From: an uncultured Prevotellaceae bacterium
GTDB taxonomy: Bacteria > Bacteroidota > Bacteroidia > Bacteroidales > Bacteroidaceae
Assembly: GCA_902774815.1 (NCBI GenBank)
Contig: CACYJV010000009.1
Coordinates: forward strand, 1 to 64,000
DNA: 64,000 nt
Direction of reading: 5' to 3'
The number at the start of each line of letters is the position of its first letter. Within the stretch, counting starts at the first letter, position 1. A program made the position numbers and the translations under genes. Below the pieces are notes generated by a model. The model was not told the DNA's origin, did no database searches, and worked only from the letters and a program-made list of their open reading frames with translations. Positions 26,434-33,213 of this stretch are shown piece by piece.

Positions 26434-27039
26434 ATGGATAAAGTAAGCTACGCATTAGGCCTCGGCATAGGCCGCCAACTGAGCGATATGGGCGCACAGG
26501 AACTGAACATCGACGATTTTGCACAGGCCATTAAAGACGTCATAGCAGGTCGCAAGCCGCTGGTAGACAACCGTGAGGCACAGCAGATTGTGCAGGATTT
26601 CTTCCAGAAGCAGGAACAAAAGCAGCGCGCAGCCGCAGCCGAGAAGCACAAGGTGCAGAAGGCTGAAGGCGAGAAATACCTGGCCGAGAATGCCAAGAAA
26701 GAAGGTGTCGTGACGCTGCCCAGCGGTTTGCAGTATCAGGTGCTGCGCGAAGGCAACGGCCGTAAGCCGAAAGCCACCGACCAGGTGCGCTGCCACTATG
26801 AGGGAATGCTCATCGATGGAACTCTTTTCGACAGCAGTATTCAGCGTGGCGAGCCTGCCACCTTCCCCCTGAACGGCGTCATTGCCGGTTGGACAGAGGG
26901 TCTGCAGCTGATGCAGGAGGGTGCCAAGTATCGTCTCTTCATCCCCTATCACCTAGGCTACGGCGAGCGTGGTGCCGGCGGAAGCATTCCTCCCTTCGCA
27001 GCATTGGTGTTCGATGTCGAACTGCTGGAGGTACTCTAA
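26434..27039 (+). CDS. FKBP-type peptidyl-prolyl cis-trans isomerase (first of three)
   Basis: The 201-aa protein has an N-terminal FkpA/Mip-like helical dimerisation region (1-90, DKVSYALGLGIGRQL then a Lys/Ala-rich helix). The FKBP domain follows (about 100-201: GLQYQVLREGNG, VRCHYEGMLIDGTLFDSS, and GYGERGAGGSIPPFAALVFDVELLEV). Key active-site residues (Tyr, Phe-Asp, Ile/Val and Tyr of YGERGAG) are present. There is no signal peptide, so this copy appears cytoplasmic, unlike its two neighbours. It leads a plus-strand series of three FKBP genes. Confidence 0.9.
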   Translation: MDKVSYALGLGIGRQLSDMGAQELNIDDFAQAIKDVIAGRKPLVDNREAQQIVQDFFQKQEQKQRAAAAEKHKVQKAEGEKYLAENAKKEGVVTLPSGLQYQVLREGNGRKPKATDQVRCHYEGMLIDGTLFDSSIQRGEPATFPLNGVIAGWTEGLQLMQEGAKYRLFIPYHLGYGERGAGGSIPPFAALVFDVELLEVL

Positions 27040-27161
27040 AGCCAATAGGAGGCCTCAGTTTGTCCAGCCAATCAATATTATCTAGATTTTCTGGAAAGCC
27101 TAGCCTCCCCAAACCAAGAAAAAGAATCTACAACAACAATAAAAAAAACAAACACAAAACA

Positions 27162-28037
27162 ATGAAAAAACTTACAATTGTAGCCGTTATGGCTATTGCA
27201 GCCGCCACTTTCATGTCGTGCGGTAATGGAACCCCGAATGCAAATCTGAAGAACGAAATCGACACCATGAGCTATGCCATCGGTCTGGCTCAGAGCAACG
27301 GTCTGAAAGAGTACCTCGTAGATCGTATGAGTATCGACACCGTCTACATGAACGACTTCATCAAGGGTCTCAACGATGGTGCTAACGCTGGTGACGACAA
27401 GAAGAAGGCTGCCTACTATGCAGGTATCCAGATTGGTCAGCAGATTGCCAACCAGATGGTAGTAGGTATCAACCACGAGGCTTTCGGCGACGACTCCACC
27501 AAAACCATCTCTCTGAAGAACTTCATGGCTGGTTTCGTAGCCGGTACCACAGGCAAGGGTCAGAAGATGACCATGGAAGTCGCTCAGACCACAGCCACCG
27601 AGAAGATGCAGAAGATCAAGGCTGAGACCGCTATGAAGACCTTTGGTCCTAACAAAAAAGCCGGTGAGGATTTCCTGGCCAAGAAGGCAAAGGAAGCCGA
27701 CGTGAAGAAACTCGATAACGGTGTGCTCTACAAGGTCATCAAGGAAGGTTCTGGCGAAATGCCGAAGGATACATCCATGGTGAAAGTTCACTATGAAGGC
27801 AAGACCATCGATGGCGAAGTGTTCGACAGTTCCTACAAGCGCAACGATGCTGTCACCCTGCGTGCCAATCAGGTCATCAAAGGCTTCACAGAGGCTCTTG
27901 TCCACATGCCTGTTGGTTCCGTTTGGGAAGTCTACATTCCTCAGGATCTTGCCTACGGTGAGCGTCAGCAGGGCCAGATCAAGCCTTTCTCGGCTCTGAT
28001 CTTCAAGGTTGAACTGCTTGGCATTGAGAAGAAGTAA
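27162..28037 (+). CDS. FKBP-type peptidyl-prolyl isomerase lipoprotein (second of three)
   Basis: ATG 27162 gives MKKLTIVAVMAIAAATFMSCGNG, a lipoprotein signal with Cys20. A much longer reading from 26889 overlaps the upstream gene and is rejected. The 291-aa protein has an FkpA-like helical N-terminal region (about 30-180) and a C-terminal FKBP domain with VKVHYEGKTIDGEVFDSS and YGERQQGQIKPFSALIFKVELL. It probably acts as an envelope folding factor facing the periplasm. It lies 122 nt after the first FKBP gene and 36 nt before the third. Confidence 0.9.
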   Translation: MKKLTIVAVMAIAAATFMSCGNGTPNANLKNEIDTMSYAIGLAQSNGLKEYLVDRMSIDTVYMNDFIKGLNDGANAGDDKKKAAYYAGIQIGQQIANQMVVGINHEAFGDDSTKTISLKNFMAGFVAGTTGKGQKMTMEVAQTTATEKMQKIKAETAMKTFGPNKKAGEDFLAKKAKEADVKKLDNGVLYKVIKEGSGEMPKDTSMVKVHYEGKTIDGEVFDSSYKRNDAVTLRANQVIKGFTEALVHMPVGSVWEVYIPQDLAYGERQQGQIKPFSALIFKVELLGIEKK

Positions 28038-28073
28038 TCACGTCTTTTCCCCGATTCACTTAATCAACACATC

Positions 28074-29114
28074 ATGAAACGTATCGCATTACTCGCCGCC
28101 GTTGTTGTGCTCGGTTCTTCGCTGAGCACAGCCATGGCTGGCAAGAAAAAGGATAAGAAAAAGAAGGCCGATACCGAGGTGGTGGCTCCCGTAGCACCCC
28201 TCGTGCTCGCCACAACCGCCGACACACTGAGCTATGCTGCCGGACGCACTGCCACACAGGGTCTCATCCCCTATCTGCAGCAGGAGTATCGCGTCGACAC
28301 AGCCCACATGGCCGACTTCGTGAAAGGCTATGAGGAAGCCATTGCCCGCCAGTCCGATCCCACCTTCGTGGCCTATCAGGCCGGCACACAGATTGCCCAG
28401 ATGGCTACAAAGCGCATCCTGCCCAGCATGAAGGCTGACTTCGAGGGTAGCGAAGAGGCTCTCATCGAGGAAATCTTCCACAAGGGATTTGCGTCAGCCC
28501 TGAACAACGACAATACCGTGTTCGATGATTCGCTGGCACAGGCCTATTTCGAAGGCCATCGCAAGGCATTGAAGGAAGCTCAGTCGGCTGCCTACAAGAA
28601 GCAAAACGAGGACTGGCTGGCCGAAAACCGCAAGGGTGAGGGCGTCATCACGTTGCCCGACGGCCTGCAGTACAAGGTACTCACCATGGGTACGGGCGAA
28701 AAGCCCCAGAAGGACCAGAAGGTAAAGGTGAAGTATGAGGGCAAACTCATCGATGGAACCATCTTCGACAGCTCCTACAAGCGTAACCCGCAGACCTCTG
28801 AGTTCCGTTGCGACCAGGTCATAAAGGGTTGGACAGAAGCCCTGCAGCTCATGCCTGTCGGTTCGAAGTGGGAACTCTACATCCCGCAGGATCTGGCCTA
28901 TGGCGAACGTCAGGCTGGTACCATTAAGCCTTTCTCCACCCTGATCTTCACCGTCGAGCTGATTGACATCGTCAACGACGAAGAAAAGAAGGCTGATGCC
29001 GACAAGACCGCAACCGACAAGAAGGCTACGACCGACAAGAAAGCCGCTGGTGGCAATGCCGCCAAGGTGGCTGCTGCCAAGAATGTGGCCCGCAAAATCA
29101 CCAAGAAGAAGTAG
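28074..29114 (+). CDS. FKBP-type peptidyl-prolyl isomerase, exported, with Lys/Ala-rich tail (third of three)
   Basis: The 346-aa protein has a signal peptide (MKRIALLAAVVVLGSSLSTAMA) followed by a Lys-rich stretch. It then has a Mip/FkpA-like N-terminal helix region and an FKBP domain (VKVKYEGKLIDGTIFDSS and YGERQAGTIKPFSTLIFTVELIDIV). After the domain comes a roughly 40-residue low-complexity tail (DKTATDKKATTDKKAAGG, ending ARKITKKK), not present in the other two copies. The basic tail could bind nucleic acid, LPS or cell wall, but this is not shown. A terminator follows at 29157-29199. Confidence 0.9.
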   Translation: MKRIALLAAVVVLGSSLSTAMAGKKKDKKKKADTEVVAPVAPLVLATTADTLSYAAGRTATQGLIPYLQQEYRVDTAHMADFVKGYEEAIARQSDPTFVAYQAGTQIAQMATKRILPSMKADFEGSEEALIEEIFHKGFASALNNDNTVFDDSLAQAYFEGHRKALKEAQSAAYKKQNEDWLAENRKGEGVITLPDGLQYKVLTMGTGEKPQKDQKVKVKYEGKLIDGTIFDSSYKRNPQTSEFRCDQVIKGWTEALQLMPVGSKWELYIPQDLAYGERQAGTIKPFSTLIFTVELIDIVNDEEKKADADKTATDKKATTDKKAAGGNAAKVAAAKNVARKITKKK

Positions 29115-29156
29115 TTGTCGGGGTGTATCACCCTACTCCACCTCTATCATAAAAAC

Positions 29157-29199
29157 GACGAAAAGCGCGGATATCAGTAAAATATTCGCGCTTTTCGTT
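29157..29199 (+). terminator. Intrinsic terminator after the FKBP cluster
   Basis: CGAAAAGCGCG (29159-29169) pairs with CGCGCTTTTCG (29187-29197) around a 17-nt loop, with only short T-rich sequence after it. Confidence 0.6.
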
Positions 29200-29228
29200 G
29201 CACATTCCAACAGAAATGCCTATTTTTG
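29198..29228 (+). promoter_or_regulatory. Promoter of the GATase-dipeptidase fusion gene
   Basis: TTG at 29198-29200 and TATTTTTG at 29221-29228 are separated by 20 nt. The gene starts 36 nt downstream. Confidence 0.6.
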
Positions 29229-29264
29229 CTCATCTTTTGGGAATCCTTTTCACACCGCAACGCA

Positions 29265-31079
29265 ATGAACAACTTCAATCTGAATGCCTCACTACGTGAA
29301 GCCTACTCGTCTTTTCCGGAAGCAACCCATCGTCCCGTCATCGGTATCACTGCCAACTATGAGGGCATCGATGCCACCCTTCGCCACGCTTACTACGATC
29401 AGGTGGTGGCAGCAGGAGGCACTCCTGTCATCATACCACCCGTAGCCGACAAGGATGTCATTGTCAACACACTCGACCACGTCGATGCTTTGCTGCTCAG
29501 TGGCGGTGCCGATTTCAACCCGCTTTGGGCTGGCGAGGAGCCATCGCCACAGCTTCACCACGTCAATGCTACGCGTGACTTGCCCGAACTGCTCATTACC
29601 CGACTGGCCTACAACCGCCAAATTCCTATGCTCGGTATCTGCCGCGGTATGCAAACGCTGGCTATGGCCCTCGACGGCCACGTCAACCAGCACGTTGAAA
29701 GCCCCATCAAGCACTCGCAGGATGCCGATCGCAGCCAGCTTACCCATAGCATTGCCATCAGTGCCGGTTCCACCTTATATGATATATTTAAGGACCAACT
29801 GCAAGAACAGGCCGACGGAACAGGCCGACTGCTCGTCAACTCGTTCCATCATCAGGCTGTTGACAAGCCCGGTCGTCGGTTCACAGCCACGGCAACGGCC
29901 CCTGACGGAACCATCGAAGCAATGGAAAGCAACGAGATGAAGCCCATCCTCGGTGTTCAATGGCATCCCGAATGGCTCGCAGAAGAGGGATTGCCGCTCT
30001 TCAAGTGGCTGGTGGCTCAGGCGCAACGCTTCTATGAGGCCAAGCGTCTGCACCGCCGAGTGCTCACACTAGACACCCATTGCGACACGCCGATGTTCTT
30101 CCCACAAGGCATTCACTTCGAACAGCGCGACGAACGCATCCTTTACGACCTGCACAAGATGACCGAGGGCCGACAAGACGCTGTCATCATGGCGGCCTAT
30201 TTGCCACAACCCAAGCTGGGCGATACCTTCTCAGCCACGCTACAGCAGTCGTCATCGTTTGCCGGCATCACCGACAAGAAGCTGACCACTACCCCTTATG
30301 CCTACGCCAACGGCATCTTCGACCAGATTGAGGACATCGTCAGTCGCAACAGTCGCTACTTGAGCATCGCACGTACACCTGCCGACCTCTATGCCGATAA
30401 GCAGCAGGGGCGCAAATCCATCATGTTTGCCATCGAAAACGGCCTCGCTCTGGAGCACGACCTCACCAATGTGCGCCGCTTTGCACAGCGTGGCGTCGTC
30501 TATATCACGCTTTGCCACAATGGCGATAACGACATCTGCGACTCCGCACGTGGCTGCAACACCCACGACGGCGTCAGCCAGTTTGGCGAGCAGGTCATCC
30601 GTCGAATGAACGAGTGTGGCATCATGGTCGACCTGAGCCATGCCGCTGAGAAAAGCTTCTACGATGCCCTGCAAATCAGCAGTACTCCTATCGTGTGCAG
30701 CCACTCCAACTGTCGTGCCCTGTGCGACCATCCCCGAAACCTCACCGACGACCAGCTTCGCGCACTGGCTGCACGAGGCGGCGTGGCCCATACCACACTC
30801 TATGCCGGGTTCCTCCGCAAGACGGGCGAAGCCACTATCCTCGATGCCATCACCCATTTGGAACATGCCATCAACATCATGGGCATCGACCACGTAGGTC
30901 TGGGCACCGATTTCGATGGCGATGGCGGCGTTCGCGGTATCGCCGACGCCTCGGAACTCATCAACTTCACCCTCCACCTGCTCAAGCGCAAGTACAGCGA
31001 GCGCGACATCCGTAAGATTTGGGGTGGCAACTGGCTGCGCGTCATGGCTGAAACACAGAACAAAGCAATGAAACAATGA
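29265..31079 (+). CDS. Fusion of class I glutamine amidotransferase-like (PuuD/C26) domain and M19 membrane-dipeptidase domain
   Basis: ATG 29265 is preferred over 29226, which lies inside the promoter. Residues of about 25-260 form a gamma-glutamyl-gamma-aminobutyrate hydrolase-like domain: GGADFNPLWAGEEP, nucleophile Cys in LGICRGMQ near 126, VNSFHHQAVDKPG, and GVQWHPEW near 231. Residues of about 270-604 form a zinc M19 (renal dipeptidase-like) domain: LDTHCDTPMFF, VDLSHAAEKSF, PIVCSHSNCRALCDHPRNLTD, and GIDHVGLGTDFDGDGG. All catalytic residues look intact. No signal peptide is seen, so it acts in the cytoplasm. It overlaps the next gene by ATGA, implying translational coupling. Gamma-glutamyl compounds and dipeptides are the inferred substrates. 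Confidence 0.88.
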   Translation: MNNFNLNASLREAYSSFPEATHRPVIGITANYEGIDATLRHAYYDQVVAAGGTPVIIPPVADKDVIVNTLDHVDALLLSGGADFNPLWAGEEPSPQLHHVNATRDLPELLITRLAYNRQIPMLGICRGMQTLAMALDGHVNQHVESPIKHSQDADRSQLTHSIAISAGSTLYDIFKDQLQEQADGTGRLLVNSFHHQAVDKPGRRFTATATAPDGTIEAMESNEMKPILGVQWHPEWLAEEGLPLFKWLVAQAQRFYEAKRLHRRVLTLDTHCDTPMFFPQGIHFEQRDERILYDLHKMTEGRQDAVIMAAYLPQPKLGDTFSATLQQSSSFAGITDKKLTTTPYAYANGIFDQIEDIVSRNSRYLSIARTPADLYADKQQGRKSIMFAIENGLALEHDLTNVRRFAQRGVVYITLCHNGDNDICDSARGCNTHDGVSQFGEQVIRRMNECGIMVDLSHAAEKSFYDALQISSTPIVCSHSNCRALCDHPRNLTDDQLRALAARGGVAHTTLYAGFLRKTGEATILDAITHLEHAINIMGIDHVGLGTDFDGDGGVRGIADASELINFTLHLLKRKYSERDIRKIWGGNWLRVMAETQNKAMKQ

Positions 31080-32143
31080 AAAAGAATATGATCAGAATTG
31101 GCATCGCAGCCCTGTTGGTGGCTGCCTTAGCATACGGATGGACTCTCCTTGCGCCCATCTTCAAGTCTACACCCGGCACCGACGAGGTTGAGGATGTCGA
31201 AAAGCTGAAGCCCGTGGGGCCGGCTTTCGATGCAGACTCGGCCTATGCCTTCTGCCAGGCGCAGTGCGACTTAGGTCCACGGGCCATGAACACCACTGGC
31301 CACGACCTATGCGAAGAATGGATCGTCAGCAAGTTCCGCTCCTATGGGCTCACCGTGAAGCGTCAGCATGCCGACCTTCGTGGCTACGACGGCACCATCC
31401 TGAAGGCAACCAACATCATGGCGCAATATCGGCCTGAGTTGACCACGCGAATCCTCATCTGTGCCCATTGGGACAGCCGCCCTTGGGCCGATAACGATCC
31501 CGATGAGGCCAACTGGCACAAGCCCATCATCGCTGCAAACGATGCCGCTTCGGGTGTTGCCGTGATGATTGAACTGGCCCGCCTGCTCAGTATGGAGGAA
31601 CAATCAGGCGATTCAACAGCCAATAGCCAATCGTTAATCGGCAAATCCATCGGAGTCGACTTCCTCTGCCTTGATGCCGAGGACTGGGGCACTCCACAAT
31701 GGGCCGAGGACCAGACCAACACCAGCGACACGTGGGCACTCGGTGCACAATACTTCGCACAGAACATGCCCGAAGGCTATGAGGCACGCTATGGAATCCT
31801 GCTCGACATGGTCGGCGGACAAGGTGCTAAGTTCTATCAGGAAGGCTTGTCCATGGACTTTGCTCCCGATATCGTGCGGAAGGTATGGCGCGCCGCCCGT
31901 CAGGCTGGCTACGGCAGCTACTTTCCCAAGAAAGAGGGCAATCCAATCACCGACGATCACATTCCCTTGAACCAGCATGCCCGCATACCGACCATCGACA
32001 TCATCCCTCACTATCCCGACTGCCGCCAGAGCAGCTTCGGACCCACCTGGCATACCCTTGCCGATGACATGCAGCACATTGATCCCAACACCCTGAAAGC
32101 CGTCGGTCAGACCATGGTGCAGGTGCTTTGGACCGAGGAATAG
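31076..32143 (+). CDS. M28-family / glutaminyl-peptide cyclotransferase-like zinc enzyme
   Basis: The 355-aa protein begins with an N-terminal signal or anchor (RIGIAALLVAALAYGWTLL). Zinc-site motifs are present: ICAHWDSRPWADNDPD near 125-140, AANDAASGVAVMIELA, FLCLDAEDWG near 205, and SSFGPTWHTLADDMQHID near 325. The AHWDSR...WHT pattern is that of the glutaminyl cyclase branch of M28, which converts N-terminal Gln to pyroglutamate. Residues of about 181-199 (EEQSGDSTANSQSLIGKS) look like an insertion next to a conserved strand. The gene overlaps the upstream dipeptidase fusion by 4 nt, so both likely process peptides or glutamine-containing products. Confidence 0.85.
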   Translation: MKKNMIRIGIAALLVAALAYGWTLLAPIFKSTPGTDEVEDVEKLKPVGPAFDADSAYAFCQAQCDLGPRAMNTTGHDLCEEWIVSKFRSYGLTVKRQHADLRGYDGTILKATNIMAQYRPELTTRILICAHWDSRPWADNDPDEANWHKPIIAANDAASGVAVMIELARLLSMEEQSGDSTANSQSLIGKSIGVDFLCLDAEDWGTPQWAEDQTNTSDTWALGAQYFAQNMPEGYEARYGILLDMVGGQGAKFYQEGLSMDFAPDIVRKVWRAARQAGYGSYFPKKEGNPITDDHIPLNQHARIPTIDIIPHYPDCRQSSFGPTWHTLADDMQHIDPNTLKAVGQTMVQVLWTEE

Positions 32144-32202
32144 CAAAAGGCATTTCTACATTTACCTCCATATCTTATTATTACCACTCCTCTACTACTA
32201 AA

Positions 32203-32423
32203 CAAAGCATAGCTTCAAATGTTATGGAGCTATGCTTTGTTGGGTTATAGAGCAATGCTTTACTACCTGTAAGGCATTGCTTCATAAGTGACAAAGCATT
32301 GAGTTACGGGGCATGAAGCATTGAGTTATTGACTGCAAAGCATTGGGTTATGCCCTGCAAAGGATTGAGTTATGAGCGAAAAAGCTATGGTTATTTCGCG
32401 ACGAAGCGCTGCTCTTTGTTTGG
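32203..32423. repeat. 22-nt-periodic tandem repeat array B (ten units) at a convergent junction
   Basis: Units start at 32203, 32225, 32248, 32270, 32292, 32314, 32336, 32358, 32380 and 32402: nine steps of 22 nt except one of 23. The unit core is YAAAGCATTG followed by RGTTAT and looser bases. Units 1-3 and 10 contain a perfect AGC-N3-GCT dyad. Units 1 and 2 form a hairpin with a 12-bp stem (CAAAGCATAGCT at 32203-32214 and AGCTATGCTTTG at 32228-32239). No coding capacity. Confidence 0.8.
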
Positions 32424-32441
32424 GATGCGGAGAGGGACTCC

Positions 32442-33107
32442 TTACAGCTGGCCGCTCTCGACCATCCGAACGACACGTTCGGTGACGCGGTCGACGCCCT
32501 CGGGATCGTAGTGCTTCTTCAGACTGGCACCGTAGAGCCATGCAAAAGCCTGATAGAAGCCTGCCTTCACGGGGCCGAGGATGGCCTGGATGAGGCCGTA
32601 GGAAGTGGACTTGCACTCGCGGTCGACGAGTTTAATGAGCAGTTTGCCCTGCGAGTAGGTGAGCTTCTTCATTCGTGGCGTGTAGGTACGCTTGATGTCC
32701 TCCTCGACCAAGCGCAAATGCTCGTCGCGCGACTTCTTATCGGGCAACGTCTGCAGGTATTCGTAAGTCTCACGGATAATGAGATTGCACTCCTTTGCAA
32801 TGGGTAGCACCTTCTTTACATTGTAAACCAATCGGTTAAAGGCCTGCCGCTGCTTCTCGCTCTTGAAGGCTGTGGGCGGATAGACATAGATGTTCTGCAT
32901 CTCGACATACTGAATGGAGTCGCCATCCTCAAGCACCTTGCCCACCTTCACCATCGGCACGTAGGTGGGGGCATCCATATCGACTTGCCGATCCTCAGGA
33001 TTGACGTTCAACTTGCGCTTCTGCGCGGCCACAGGCAAACCCACCACCACCGCCAAGAGCAGTAGCAGCACACGCAGAAACACTATGTCAGTCCTCTTCG
33101 CTTGCAT
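32442..33107 (-). CDS. DUF4294 family secreted protein
   Basis: The start is taken at the ATG ending at 33107, giving a signal peptide (MQAKRTDIVFLRVLLLLLAVVVGLPVAAQ). The frame is open further upstream but runs through the promoter. The 221-aa product has the conserved DUF4294 core (IYVYPPTAFKSEKQRQAFNRLVYNVKKVLPIAKE, EDIKRTYTPRMKKLTYSQGKLLIKLVDRE). The family is confined mainly to Bacteroidota and its function is unknown to me. A -7 box, TACCTTTG, is at 33118-33125 on the minus strand. It is divergent from the HHH/barrel protein gene. Confidence 0.85.
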   Translation of the reverse strand: MQAKRTDIVFLRVLLLLLAVVVGLPVAAQKRKLNVNPEDRQVDMDAPTYVPMVKVGKVLEDGDSIQYVEMQNIYVYPPTAFKSEKQRQAFNRLVYNVKKVLPIAKECNLIIRETYEYLQTLPDKKSRDEHLRLVEEDIKRTYTPRMKKLTYSQGKLLIKLVDRECKSTSYGLIQAILGPVKAGFYQAFAWLYGASLKKHYDPEGVDRVTERVVRMVESGQL

Positions 33108-33117
33108 GATCAGGCGC

Positions 33118-33125
33118 CAAAGGTA
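33118..33125 (-). promoter_or_regulatory. -7 box of the DUF4294 gene
   Basis: Minus-strand TACCTTTG sits only 10 nt before the ATG, implying a very short leader. Confidence 0.55.
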
Positions 33126-33179
33126 CAAAAGTTTTCGCATAATCGAGCAAGTTTTCATGGTTTTAATCATTATTTTCAT

Positions 33180-33187
33180 TATCTTTG
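33180..33187 (+). promoter_or_regulatory. -7 box of the HHH/barrel gene
   Basis: TATCTTTG followed by CA lies 26 nt before the ATG at 33214. No clear -33 box. Confidence 0.55.
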
Positions 33188-33213
33188 CAACTGGAAAACA
33201 ATGAGAACACATC

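Noticed and set aside
32203-32423. CRISPR array
   Set aside because: The 22-nt units are contiguous and similar along their whole length, with no unique spacers and no cas genes in the window.
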